From Pusillimonas sp. TS35 (GTDB lineage: Bacteria > Pseudomonadota > Gammaproteobacteria > Burkholderiales > Burkholderiaceae_B), in NCBI RefSeq assembly GCF_009857885.1, contig NZ_WWER01000011.1, positions 1 to 64,000 on the forward strand: a DNA stretch of 64,000 nt, read 5' to 3'. The notes under the pieces are model-generated. The model made no database searches. It worked only from the letters and a program-made list of their open reading frames with translations, and was not told the DNA's origin. The translations under genes were made by a program, and so were the position numbers. Positions 27,193 to 36,370 of this stretch are shown here, in pieces (the stretch's first letter is position 1; each line of letters starts with the position of its first letter).

Positions 27193-27981
27193 TCAGAACG
27201 CCGGAACGATGGCGCCCTTGTACTTGGTTTCGATGAACTTCTTGATGTCGTCGTTGTTCAGCGACTTGACCAGCTTTTGTATCGCAGGATCGTTCTTCTT
27301 GGCTTCGGTCGTCACGATGATGTTGGCGTAGGGCGAATCCGAACCTTCAATGAACAGCGCATCCTTGACCGGGTTCAGCCCCGCTTCGAGCGCGTAGTTG
27401 GTATTGATCAAAGCCAGGTCGACGTCAGGCAGCACGCGCGGCAGCGTGGCCGCCTCCAGCTCCTTGAATTTCAACTTCTTGGGGTTTTCAACGATATCGC
27501 GCGACGTCGCGAGGATATTGCTTGGATCCTTCAACTTGATCAGACCCTGTTTTTGCAGCAATAGCAAGGCGCGTGCGCCATTCGACGGGTCATTGGGCAG
27601 CGCCACCAAGGCACCTTCCTTCAGATCTTTGATGTCTTTGATTTTGCTGGAATATGCGCCAAAGGGCTCGACATGCACCTTGCCGACCGTCACCAGTTTT
27701 GTACTGTGCTCTTTGTTGAAGGAGTCCAGATAAGGCTGGTGCTGGAAGAAGTTTACGTCGATATGGCCATCGGCGACCTGCTGATTGGGCTGCACGTAAT
27801 CGGTGAACACCTTGATATCCAGCTCGACGCCTTCTTTGGCCAGGACAGGCTTGACGCGCTCGAGCAGCTCGGCATGCGGCACCGGCGTGGCGGCCACGCT
27901 CAGCTTCTCGGCATGCGCCGCCGTACCCAGCAGCATGGCCGCCCCCAACGCCAACACTGGCGCGAATTTCTTGAACGACAT
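27193..27981 (-). CDS. metQ: NLPA/MetQ-family methionine-binding protein
   Basis: Substrate receptor for the MetNI importer. The 262-residue protein has the family pattern [47 protein letters not shown] and [18 protein letters not shown]. MetQ proteins are usually lipoproteins. Here the signal peptide ends GTAAHA-EK with no lipobox cysteine, so it appears to be a soluble periplasmic form. The ATG at 27981 has AGGAG 8 nt upstream; a GTG at 27987 is less likely. A 7-bp hairpin (27184-27204) surrounds the stop codon. Confidence 0.92.
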   Translation of the reverse strand: MSFKKFAPVLALGAAMLLGTAAHAEKLSVAATPVPHAELLERVKPVLAKEGVELDIKVFTDYVQPNQQVADGHIDVNFFQHQPYLDSFNKEHSTKLVTVGKVHVEPFGAYSSKIKDIKDLKEGALVALPNDPSNGARALLLLQKQGLIKLKDPSNILATSRDIVENPKKLKFKELEAATLPRVLPDVDLALINTNYALEAGLNPVKDALFIEGSDSPYANIIVTTEAKKNDPAIQKLVKSLNNDDIKKFIETKYKGAIVPAF

Positions 27982-28068
27982 ATTCACTACTCCTAAAAAA
28001 GTGCTTGGATGAGAAGCCCGGAATCGGCGATCCCTGCCATAACCCGCGCCCGCCGTTGAATCGAGCGC

Positions 28069-28728
28069 TTATTTTCTGCTCAAGCGGGCCACCAGCCGGT
28101 CGCCGAATACCTGCAGAATCTGCACCAGAACCACCAGAATGACCACGGTGACGATCATAACGTCAGTCTGGTAGCGCTGATAGCCGAAACGCAAGGCCAG
28201 ATCGCCCAGGCCGCCCCCGCCGATCACACCCGACATGGCCGAATAGCCCACTAAAGCAATCGCCGTCACAATGACAGCGGCCACAATACCTGTGGTGGCT
28301 TCTGGCACCAACGCCATCAGCACCGTCTGCCGTGAATTCGCCCCCATGGCGCGGCATGCTTCGGACACACCTGGATCCAGCTCGCGCAAGACATTCTCGA
28401 CCAACCGCGCAAAAAACGGCGCCGCGCTGACGACCAGCGGCGGCACCGCGCCCTGCACACCCAGCGAGGTGCCTGCCAATACACGCGTAAGCGGGATCAT
28501 CACGATAAGAAGGATAAGAAACGGCACTGATCGCAGCACGTTCACAACGAAGGACAACGCGTGATACACCGGGCCGTTATCAAGCATCTGACCCCGGCTG
28601 GTGAGGAACAGCACAACGCCAAGCGGCAGGCCGATGACCACCGTGAACACCAGCGAGAAACCGGTCATCAGCAAGGTATCTATCGTCGCCTCGGCGATGA
28701 GTGCCCAATCGATATTGGTGAATGTCAT
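28069..28728 (-). CDS. metI: D/L-methionine ABC transporter permease MetI
   Basis: Inner-membrane permease of the methionine importer. The 219-residue protein has five to six hydrophobic helices (LLMTGFSLVFTVVIGLPLGVVLFL first) and the EAA loop EACRAMGANSRQTVLMALVPEA, which contacts MetN. The ATG at 28728 overlaps the metN stop in ATGA; the open frame extends six codons upstream into metN. The metQ gene follows 87 nt later. Confidence 0.94.
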   Translation of the reverse strand: MTFTNIDWALIAEATIDTLLMTGFSLVFTVVIGLPLGVVLFLTSRGQMLDNGPVYHALSFVVNVLRSVPFLILLIVMIPLTRVLAGTSLGVQGAVPPLVVSAAPFFARLVENVLRELDPGVSEACRAMGANSRQTVLMALVPEATTGIVAAVIVTAIALVGYSAMSGVIGGGGLGDLALRFGYQRYQTDVMIVTVVILVVLVQILQVFGDRLVARLSRK

Positions 28729-29735
28729 GCCCTGAGCACCTCGCACTGAATACCATCGGCGGCGAGCATGTCCGCCATGCGGCGCAGGCCATCAGACCCG
28801 CCCTGCACAGACACGACCAATTGGCCGTACCGTGTACCTTTGATACTGCCCACCGACCCCTGCAGTATGCTCAGGTCGAGCTCAAGCTCGCGGCTGATGC
28901 GGCTGATGAGCGGCTGCACCGTCGCCTCGCCCCGGAAGCTCAGGCGAAACAAGCGCCCGCCTATGCCATGCGCCATCTCGCGCCACCCTTCGGCATCCAT
29001 GCCGCTTTCAGACAACAGGGACTGCGTCACCGTGTGGCGCGGATGCAGAAAGACATCGACGACATCGCCACTTTCAACAATGCGTCCCGCGTCGATCACC
29101 GCCACCTTGTCGCACACTGTACGGATCACATCCATACCGTGCGTGATGAGCACAATAGTCAGGCCCAATTGGCGGTTGATATCCAGCAGCAGTCGCAGTA
29201 TCGATTGCGTGGTTTCAGGGTCCAGCGCCGACGTGGCTTCATCGCACAGCAGCAACTCGGGTTGGTTCGCCAGCGCCCGCGCAATGCCCACACGCTGCTG
29301 CTGCCCGCCGGATAACTGCCGAGGATACTTGGATGCATGCGCGTCCAGCCCCACAAGCGACAGCACCTCTCGCGCACGCTGCGTCTGGGCCTCGCGGCCC
29401 ATGCCGGCCAGCCGCAAAGGGAAGCGCACGTTGTCCAGTACCGTGCGCGAACGCAGCAGATTGAAATGCTGGAACACCATGCCGACACGCTGCCGGTAGG
29501 CGCGCAGACGGGTATCGCTGTATTGGGTGATGTCTTCATCGCGCACAAGCACCCTGCCTGAACTGGGGCGTTCGAGCAGGTTCAGCATGCGGATGAGCGT
29601 GCTTTTGCCAGCGCCCGAGCGGCCGATGATGCCAAAAATCTCGCCTTGCGCCACATGCAGGTCTACCCCTGCCAGGGCGTGCGAAACCCGGCCGGGCGAC
29701 GCGTATGTTTTGTGAATGTTTTCCAGACGGATCAA
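28725..29735 (-). CDS. metN: methionine import ATP-binding protein MetN
   Basis: ATPase of the MetNIQ importer. The likely product is 336 residues from a TTG at 29735 (IRLENIHKTYASPGR). Walker A is GRSGAGKSTLIRM, signature [15 protein letters not shown], Walker B LLLCDEATSALDPET. The C-terminal ~95 residues (FRLSFRGEATVQPLISRI onward) form the NIL domain that senses methionine and inhibits transport. The frame stays open to 30086 but crosses tRNA-Lys, so that part is not coding. In the 317 nt upstream I see no clear SAM riboswitch. Confidence 0.93.
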   Translation of the reverse strand: MIRLENIHKTYASPGRVSHALAGVDLHVAQGEIFGIIGRSGAGKSTLIRMLNLLERPSSGRVLVRDEDITQYSDTRLRAYRQRVGMVFQHFNLLRSRTVLDNVRFPLRLAGMGREAQTQRAREVLSLVGLDAHASKYPRQLSGGQQQRVGIARALANQPELLLCDEATSALDPETTQSILRLLLDINRQLGLTIVLITHGMDVIRTVCDKVAVIDAGRIVESGDVVDVFLHPRHTVTQSLLSESGMDAEGWREMAHGIGGRLFRLSFRGEATVQPLISRISRELELDLSILQGSVGSIKGTRYGQLVVSVQGGSDGLRRMADMLAADGIQCEVLRA

Positions 29736-30014
29736 GGTGCCAGACTCTACAGGGACAAGCAAGCCGACAAATGCAAACACCTGCCCGCAACCGTGCCCGG
29801 CAGGCGCGGGCTCTAAGCGAAATAATTTAACACATGCCCGGCGCCACCCCCGGCCGCCGCAGCGTTCCGCATGAAGTGGGCTCGCGCCGCACCAGCAATA
29901 GCATTTGCCGTGGAACTTGCTATAGTTAACTGAACACGCGGCCAGATATAACGCCATCGGCCCGCGCCGCATACATAAGTGGGCGACGCAAAGCGCAACC
30001 CGATTTCCAAAGAC

Positions 30015-30044
30015 AAGGGGCCGCGTGTAACCACGCGGCCCCTT
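30015..30044 (-). terminator. terminator hairpin of tRNA-Lys
   Basis: AAGGGGCCGCGTG and CACGCGGCCCCTT form a perfect 13-bp stem around a 4-nt loop, 8 nt beyond the CCA end of tRNA-Lys. The T tract is short, but the position and stability fit transcription termination of the tRNA. Confidence 0.6.
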
Positions 30045-30052
30045 GATGGTAT

Positions 30053-30128
30053 TGGTGGGTCGTGCGCGGCTCGAACGCGCGACCAACGGATTAAAAGTCC
30101 GGTGCTCTACCGACTGAGCTAACGACCC
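30053..30128 (-). tRNA. tRNA-Lys (anticodon UUU)
   Basis: The 76-nt minus-strand sequence folds as a full tRNA: acceptor GGGTCGT pairing with ACGACCC, D-arm GCTC-AGTCGGTA-GAGC, anticodon stem CGGAC/GTCCG-type with loop CTTTTAA (anticodon TTT), and T-arm CGCGC-TTCGAGC-style loop ending GACCCA-CCA with the CCA encoded. It separates metN from the phosphoesterase gene. Confidence 0.95.
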
Positions 30129-30148
30129 AAAAACTTAAGAACGAAATT

Positions 30149-31060
30149 ATGAAACAAACCGAGTCTATTGTCAACCGACATGGCATAGAAAAATCATCCA
30201 GCGGCAATTTGTCGGTACGCGCGGATAACGACAAGCGAAACAACAGGGGGGCACAGCAAGCCGTGCGCTTGTGGATCATGTCGGACCTGCACCTGGGCAA
30301 TGGCGGATTGACACTCGCGCCGGTCGAGGCGGATATCGTCATCCTGGCCGGCGACATCAGCCGCCCGCGCCAGGCGATCGAATGGGCTGATGCCACCTTC
30401 GACGTACCGGTGCTGTATGTACCCGGTAACCACGAGTTCTACGGCAGCTCAATGGCGAAAGCGCGCCAGGCTTTGCAGGCATTTTCGCAAGGCACACGCG
30501 TACATGTGCTGGACAACAGCGAAACCACACTCCTGGGCGTTCGGTTCCTGGGCAGCACGCTGTGGAGCGATTTCAATCTCTCGCCCAGCGCGGCGGCACG
30601 CGACACTGCCATTCGCCAGGCGCTTGGCCTGATACGGGACTTCGAACGGATTGAATCCGACCAGCACCCGGGCACCCCCTTCTCGCCCGACGACATGGAG
30701 GCGCTATTCGCCCATAACCGTACATGGTTGGCCGCGCGGCTGACTGAAGGCAGCAACCTGCCCACAGTGGTCATCACGCATCATGCGCCGTCCACGCGCA
30801 GCATCCACCCGCGCTTTGCGGGCTCTCCCATCAATGCCTGTTTTGTATCGGACAGCGAGCACCTGCTGGACGCAAGCCGTGCATCGCTGTGGATACACGG
30901 CCATACGCACGACAGCTTCGACTACAGCGTGAATGGCACGCGCGTGGTGTGCAACCCACGCGGCTATATACGCGACGGAGAGCTCGAAAACCAGGCGTTC
31001 AACCCGGCCTTTACCGTGGACGTGACAGCGACGGGCGTCAGCGCGCCCGCGATATCCTGA
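30149..31060 (+). CDS. metallophosphoesterase
   Basis: A calcineurin-like phosphoesterase of 303 residues. All metal-binding motifs are present in order: MSDLHLGNG, ILAGDISRP, VPGNHEFYG, VVITHHAPS and IHGHTHDSFDY. The first ~40 residues are polar and not part of the domain, so the true start may be downstream. The substrate is unknown. Its final 23 nt overlap the convergent GH31-like gene. Confidence 0.87.
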   Translation: MKQTESIVNRHGIEKSSSGNLSVRADNDKRNNRGAQQAVRLWIMSDLHLGNGGLTLAPVEADIVILAGDISRPRQAIEWADATFDVPVLYVPGNHEFYGSSMAKARQALQAFSQGTRVHVLDNSETTLLGVRFLGSTLWSDFNLSPSAAARDTAIRQALGLIRDFERIESDQHPGTPFSPDDMEALFAHNRTWLAARLTEGSNLPTVVITHHAPSTRSIHPRFAGSPINACFVSDSEHLLDASRASLWIHGHTHDSFDYSVNGTRVVCNPRGYIRDGELENQAFNPAFTVDVTATGVSAPAIS

Positions 31061-33254
31061 CTTCCGCCCCGCGGCGCTTTACCTCGAGCCCCTCGGAGGG
31101 CAGGATGCGCAAGCCCTCCAACCCTTTGATGTAGCTGGAGCCCTGCATCTGCATGACGCGAATCTTGTTGCGCATGACCACCGGGCTGTGTTCGGGCATG
31201 CCAAACATCCAGACTTCTTCGAGAATACGAGCCGAATTGAACTCGCCCGCATGCTGCACCACGGGGCCTAGACACAGCATATGGCCTTCGCGGCCGAACA
31301 GCGGCATCGTATCCAGGCCTGCTTCGAACGTCCAGGTGGTGCCCCCCTCGTAGCGCTGGCCGGTGGCCAGATCCCACCACGCGTCGCCAGCCGGCAAATA
31401 GACCTGCACTTTGTTGCCGGGCTGCAGCACCGGCGCCACCAGCAGCGCGGGGCCAAGCATATACTGCGTGTCCCAGGCCTGCGCCACAGAATCGGACGGA
31501 AATGCCAGCGCCATGGAGCGCTGCACCGGCAGCCCGGTGCGTACGGCATCTTCGATGATGCCCAGCACATACGGCACCAGGCGGTAGCGCCACTGCAGCC
31601 AGTGCCGCACCAACACTTGCGTGGCCTCGTCGAAGGAGGCGGGCAGCAGGGCCGGCGCGGCCTGGAAGCTAAAGTTGCCAGAGAACACGCACATTGCCAG
31701 CCAGCGTATGTAGCACTCGGGCGTCATGCTGTCGGTTGCATGCCGCGCCGAGCCCAGCGCGTGCGTTTGCACCGGGATACCGCTGTCGCCGAGCGAGAGC
31801 GCCGTGCGCAACGTATGCGCCATGGCGGCCCAATCGTTGCCGGTGCGCGGCCCTACCTGCCAGGCAAAACGCTGCGCGGAGGGAAATATGTCGCGGCTAC
31901 AGACGACACCTTCCTGGGGCGTCTTGTGGCCAGCCACCGCCTCGAACAGCGCGCGGCGAACGAGCACAGGGTAGAGCGTGCGCAAAACCGCCCCGGTTTC
32001 GCCGCCACGCGCGGTGATGCCATCGGGAATGTTGTACTGGGCGTCGCAGACCGGGGAGGTCAGGCCTTCGTCAACGCTTTGGCGCAGGCGTTCGACCCAG
32101 AGCTTGTAGACGTCTTTGTGCGTGAGGTCGAGCAGCCCAAACGGCTTGCCGCCAGATGCATCGGTGCCCGCAATGCGCACCGCGTTGCTGTCGTCGTCAA
32201 GCAGCAGCCAGCCACGGTCTTCCCATTCCGCAAACAGTTCGGTGTCGGCCAGAACGCCGGGAAACACTGGCGCGGCAAGCTGAAGATTGGTGGCCTGCAA
32301 GCGCCCGTACAAATCGCGGGTATCGGCGACACGGCCTGCATCCCATTCAAAGCCGGGTTTGTCTGCCTGGAACCCCAGCGGGGCAGGCGCCGCGAGGTTG
32401 GCCACGTCCAGCCCCCATTGCTGCTCACGAAAAACCTGGGCGGCCTGCAACAGCGCGTCGACCGACTGGCCGGGCACCTGGTCGAGCCAGACGCCCATGG
32501 GTGCCAGGCCGGGCTGCCCTGCGCGACCCGTGAGGGCCGTATAGGCATTGAGAATCTCGGCCGGTTCGCCGGCAAAGATGAAGACATCCAGCACGGTGTC
32601 GTGAACAACGGCTTGGTACTGATCGGGATCCGCGCAGCCCATGTCGTGTTCGACACGTGAGAAGGTGTTGAAGTAGAGACCCCAGCCCTTGGTGCTCCAG
32701 ACCAGGGGCAAGGCGCGGCAAGCCGGGTCATCGGTGACCAGGTGCTCGCCGCGGCGATCGAGATCGCCTGCGGTTTCACCCGCGCCATGCAGGGTGTCGT
32801 CGCCATCGAGCTCGGCGCAAAGGCGCCAGAATGGCATATCGCCGTCCGGGCTATACCCCAGCGCGGCGCCGCCGCATGTGGACAGCAACAGCTGCTCGCC
32901 CTTGTAGAGGGCAAGCCCGAAGGGCTCGCGCGTGAGCTCGAGCGTTACATCGCCCTGCTGCAGCCGCCAACCATGACTACCGTCGTCCGTGGCCGAGCTG
33001 ACCGCAAGCTCGCCAACGGCCTCTTGGCGAGCCAGCAGCATTTCAGCCTGCGCACGGGCACGCGCAGAAGGTTTTTCGGGATGCAAAAGGGCAGCTTGCC
33101 CGCAGCGCAGCCGGTAAACACCTGGCGCATGCGCTTCGATCTCAAGCTTCAGGCCGGCTTGCGACAACGCGAATTCCGCACATGCGGATCGCGATGTTAC
33201 AAATTCCAGGGCGTCAAGTTGCGTCACGTGATCAAGTTCAGGCTTGGGCGGCAC
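31038..33254 (-). CDS. glycoside hydrolase family 31-like protein with altered active site
   Basis: A 738-residue protein with the GH31 layout: N-terminal beta-sandwich (LYKGEQLLLSTCGGAALGY, DTLHGAGETAGDLDRRG), a TIM barrel (about 250-580) and C-terminal beta domains (MLGPALLVAPVLQPGNKVQVYLP). In active alpha-glucosidases and xylosidases the nucleophile lies in a DGxWxDxNE or KTDFGE motif and the acid/base in WxGD. Here the matching places read PVCDAQYNIPDG (Asp404 may remain) and WQVG (465-468), with Gly where the acid/base Asp should be; the SHDIGGF motif is THALGS. It may be a non-catalytic or altered sugar-binding homologue. Confidence 0.8.
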   Translation of the reverse strand: MPPKPELDHVTQLDALEFVTSRSACAEFALSQAGLKLEIEAHAPGVYRLRCGQAALLHPEKPSARARAQAEMLLARQEAVGELAVSSATDDGSHGWRLQQGDVTLELTREPFGLALYKGEQLLLSTCGGAALGYSPDGDMPFWRLCAELDGDDTLHGAGETAGDLDRRGEHLVTDDPACRALPLVWSTKGWGLYFNTFSRVEHDMGCADPDQYQAVVHDTVLDVFIFAGEPAEILNAYTALTGRAGQPGLAPMGVWLDQVPGQSVDALLQAAQVFREQQWGLDVANLAAPAPLGFQADKPGFEWDAGRVADTRDLYGRLQATNLQLAAPVFPGVLADTELFAEWEDRGWLLLDDDSNAVRIAGTDASGGKPFGLLDLTHKDVYKLWVERLRQSVDEGLTSPVCDAQYNIPDGITARGGETGAVLRTLYPVLVRRALFEAVAGHKTPQEGVVCSRDIFPSAQRFAWQVGPRTGNDWAAMAHTLRTALSLGDSGIPVQTHALGSARHATDSMTPECYIRWLAMCVFSGNFSFQAAPALLPASFDEATQVLVRHWLQWRYRLVPYVLGIIEDAVRTGLPVQRSMALAFPSDSVAQAWDTQYMLGPALLVAPVLQPGNKVQVYLPAGDAWWDLATGQRYEGGTTWTFEAGLDTMPLFGREGHMLCLGPVVQHAGEFNSARILEEVWMFGMPEHSPVVMRNKIRVMQMQGSSYIKGLEGLRILPSEGLEVKRRGAEVRISRAR

Positions 33255-33356
33255 AGCGCGTTCCTCGGGACTAGCCCAAAAACGTTCAAAAGATAGTATT
33301 TTGACGGATTTGGGCCATAAAATAAAATCACGTGTTTTTGAGCGCCCGCGCCCGGC

Positions 33357-35243
33357 TCAATGGGGCGCCATCTTTGCAAGCAAATTACGTTCCAGGGGTG
33401 CCGGTTCACCGTCCAGGCTGGCGCCCATCAACTCGCCCGCCAAGGCCGACCACGTCAACCCGCGCGAGCCGTACCCGCACGCCAGCCATAGCCCCACATC
33501 CGCCGACAGCGGCCCGATGATGGGCAGTCGATCAGGCGCCGCCACGCGCCAGCCTGCCCACCCTCCGGCCACGGCCACATCGGCCAGGCGGCGGCCTGCC
33601 GAGCCATCCAGCAGGGTTTCAAGCTTTCTGGCTATCTCACGCCGGCCCGCAGGCGTTTCCACCGCCGCGTGCGCGCCCCGCACATAAGTGCTGCCAGCCA
33701 CCTGGACGCCGTCGTGCGGCGGCAGCAAATAGCCTTCTCCGGATAGAATCACAGCAGACGTGGGCAATGTGCCAGCCCGGTAGTGGCTGACCTGCCCCGC
33801 CACTGCATCCATGGCCCGAACCCGGGAGAGCGCGAGCATCGGGCCCGGCAGCCCCTGCACACCCGCCAGCAGGGCGCCGGCCCCCCGGGCGGCGGCAAGC
33901 ACTACGTCTGCCCCCTCCGCAAGCACGGTACCGCCTGCGTCATACGCCAGCCAAGTACCGTCGGCCAGGCGCCGCAGTGCGGCAACCGACTTCGGTATGC
34001 AGCGAATGCCTGACCAGCCCAGCAGCGCATTAAGCAGTGGTTCGGGGTACACAACCTGACCACTGGGCAGATATGTAGCGCCTCGCGGCAGCTCAATGCC
34101 TGCCAGCGCTGACGCTTGGGCCGCATCAAGCCATTGCACCCACTGCTCGGTGAATTGCAGCGTTTGCACCACACCTTGCTGGGCCAGCGCATCTGCGTCA
34201 GTCGCCGCAGGCAGCAGGGTGCCACACATCTGCGGGCTCGCCGACGCGGGCAGCCCTTGCCAGCGATGCAGGGCACGCAATACACCCGCCCGGCTCACGC
34301 GCGCCCGGATGTTGTCGTCGATGCTGACCAGCGGTGACAGGGCCATCGCGCGATGGCCCTGGTGGGTCGCCGCCAAGCCCCCGGCAAACGCCGGATCCAG
34401 CACCGTCACACGATGCCCGCGCCGCGCCAGCGCCTGGGCGATGCCTGCCCCTGCCAGCCCTCCTCCCACCACCAACACTGCACGACGTTGTGTTTGCGCA
34501 GCAGGGGTGCGGCGCACGCTGATTTCGGCGCGCAGGCGCGCAACCGTCATTTCGCGTTTTGTCCCAAAACCCGGCACCTTTTCCACGACGAATCCGGCCG
34601 CCCGCAGATCGCGCCGCACCTGCCCGGCACAGCACCACGTGGCGGCCGTTGCCTCGGCGTTGGCCATGCGCACTAACTGCCCGAACAGCGCAGGCGACCA
34701 CATATCGGGATTGAGCCGAGGGGCGAAACCATCGAGAAAGAATGCATCCACCCCGGCCTGGATCTGGCTGGCCGTGCGCGTGATGGGGCCGAAAGCCAAC
34801 GTCAGGGTGACAGCACCCTGCTCGAAATCGAGCCGATGCAACCCCGGTGTAAGCGGTGGCCAGGCGTCGGACAGTTGGCGGGCCAGACCGAGCACCGCCC
34901 CTTCATGTTGATGGCTCAGCAGCGCGCGCAGATCATCGCGCCGGAACGGATGGGCCTCGAAGGAGACGACATGCAGGCGCGCCGGCCGTTGGGGGTCGTC
35001 CCGCCAGGCTTGCCAAAGCGCCAGGAAGTTGTTGCCCAGGCCAAAGCCTGTTTCACACACCGTGAAGGCTGAGCGGCCGCGCCAGCGCGCCGGCAACTGG
35101 TTGCCGGCCAGGAAGACGCCCCGTGCCTGCGCCAGCGCGCCAGAGCGGGAGTGGTACACATCGCCGAAGCGGCGGCTGACCGCGACGCCATGTTCGTCGA
35201 AAGCGGGTTCCGCGGGGATCAGAGGGTCGTAGCGGGTGGACAT
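33357..35243 (-). CDS. mnmC: bifunctional tRNA mnm5s2U biosynthesis protein MnmC
   Basis: Completes 5-methylaminomethyl-2-thiouridine at the wobble position of tRNAs for Lys, Glu and Gln. The 628-residue protein is a fusion: an N-terminal methyltransferase (about 1-240, with CETGFGLGNNFLALW and AFFLDGFAPRLNPDMW) and a C-terminal FAD-dependent oxidase (about 258 on, with VLVVGGGLAGAGIAQALA). The ATG at 35243 is chosen over a TTG at 35258. It is divergent from suhB. tRNA-Lys(UUU), one of its expected substrates, lies 3.2 kb away. Confidence 0.94.
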   Translation of the reverse strand: MSTRYDPLIPAEPAFDEHGVAVSRRFGDVYHSRSGALAQARGVFLAGNQLPARWRGRSAFTVCETGFGLGNNFLALWQAWRDDPQRPARLHVVSFEAHPFRRDDLRALLSHQHEGAVLGLARQLSDAWPPLTPGLHRLDFEQGAVTLTLAFGPITRTASQIQAGVDAFFLDGFAPRLNPDMWSPALFGQLVRMANAEATAATWCCAGQVRRDLRAAGFVVEKVPGFGTKREMTVARLRAEISVRRTPAAQTQRRAVLVVGGGLAGAGIAQALARRGHRVTVLDPAFAGGLAATHQGHRAMALSPLVSIDDNIRARVSRAGVLRALHRWQGLPASASPQMCGTLLPAATDADALAQQGVVQTLQFTEQWVQWLDAAQASALAGIELPRGATYLPSGQVVYPEPLLNALLGWSGIRCIPKSVAALRRLADGTWLAYDAGGTVLAEGADVVLAAARGAGALLAGVQGLPGPMLALSRVRAMDAVAGQVSHYRAGTLPTSAVILSGEGYLLPPHDGVQVAGSTYVRGAHAAVETPAGRREIARKLETLLDGSAGRRLADVAVAGGWAGWRVAAPDRLPIIGPLSADVGLWLACGYGSRGLTWSALAGELMGASLDGEPAPLERNLLAKMAPH

Positions 35244-35345
35244 AGCCAAGTAACGCAATTGGAAAAACCATCACGTACAATGATGATGCAACGTGATCGG
35301 GCGCAGGAAACCCACGCCTGGACGTATGGAGGGGCCATTACCAGT

Positions 35346-36194
35346 ATGCAAGCAACCCGTCTTCCACTGAGCGACTGCCTTGATGCAGCCGTCACCGCGG
35401 CGCATGCCGCTGCCGCGATTTTACAGTCGTACGCCCGAAACCGGTCTGAACTGGTCATTGACACCAAAATGCGCAACGACCTTGTCTCGCAGGCTGATCG
35501 CGAGGCCGAAGAGGCCATCGTCGCCATGTTGCGCGAACGCACACCCAACTTCGGCATTGTCGCTGAAGAAAGCGGCGGCCAAATCGCCGGTGCAGCGTCC
35601 TGGTACATCGATCCACTGGATGGCACCACCAATTTTCTGCATGGTATCCCGCAATATGCCGTCTCCATCGCACTGGTTGCGCATGCTGGCGCCATCGCCG
35701 GCGACGGCGAACCGCTGGAACGAGACACCCCCGTCATTGGCGTGGTTTACGATCCCTGCCGCGAAGAGCTGTTCACTGCCATGCATGGCGTGGGCGCGTG
35801 GATGAATGAACGCCGCATCGGCGTATCGCAGGCGCGCAATCTGGCCGAATCGGTGCTGGGCACGGGCTTTCCGTTCCGCGATTTTTCTTTCACCAGCCAG
35901 TACATGCCCACGCTCGAATACGCCATTCACCACACACGCGGCGTGCGCCGCCATGGTGCAGCCGCGCTTGACCTGGCCTGGGTGGCATGCGGGCGCTACG
36001 ACGGCTACTGGGAGATGGGCCTTGCACCCTGGGATGTAGCCGCGGGCACCGTGCTGGTCCGTGAGGCAGGAGGGGTCTGCGAAGACATCCATCACCGCGA
36101 TTCGTGGCCCATCAAAGGTTATGTGTATGCGGGCAACACGCACACCGCCCCCGCGCTCGACGCCATGATCCGGCCGCACCTGAAGTCGGACTAG
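35346..36194 (+). CDS. suhB: inositol monophosphatase family protein (SuhB-like)
   Basis: Mg-dependent phosphatase of 282 residues; E. coli SuhB also helps rRNA antitermination. Motifs: GIVAEESGG, the metal site WYIDPLDGTTNFLHG and C-terminal APWDVAAGTVLVREAGG. Dimerisation and substrate preference cannot be read. The ATG at 35346 has GGAGGGG 11 nt upstream. In-frame starts nearer 35280 would add about 22 residues. Confidence 0.9.
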   Translation: MQATRLPLSDCLDAAVTAAHAAAAILQSYARNRSELVIDTKMRNDLVSQADREAEEAIVAMLRERTPNFGIVAEESGGQIAGAASWYIDPLDGTTNFLHGIPQYAVSIALVAHAGAIAGDGEPLERDTPVIGVVYDPCREELFTAMHGVGAWMNERRIGVSQARNLAESVLGTGFPFRDFSFTSQYMPTLEYAIHHTRGVRRHGAAALDLAWVACGRYDGYWEMGLAPWDVAAGTVLVREAGGVCEDIHHRDSWPIKGYVYAGNTHTAPALDAMIRPHLKSD

Positions 36195-36370
36195 AATAGG
36201 AACCAGAAAATATCGCGCCCGCGGCTGCACATGGCAGCGGGATGCACAAATCGAACTCAGCACGCACCGCCCCACGGGGCAGGCACATTGGCTGGCCGCG
36301 CGAGGCGCACGCCAGCCGCTGCCCCGCGCCGGCCGGCACACCACTGCCAGCACCTTAAAGGATACCGGAC

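Noticed and set aside
29736-30052. SAM riboswitch or other methionine control element before metN
   Set aside because: Hairpins are present but I could not fit any known SAM riboswitch core; the strongest one belongs to tRNA-Lys.
31281-32660. 459-codon plus-strand open frame
   Set aside because: Antisense of the GH31-like gene, with shadow-frame composition.
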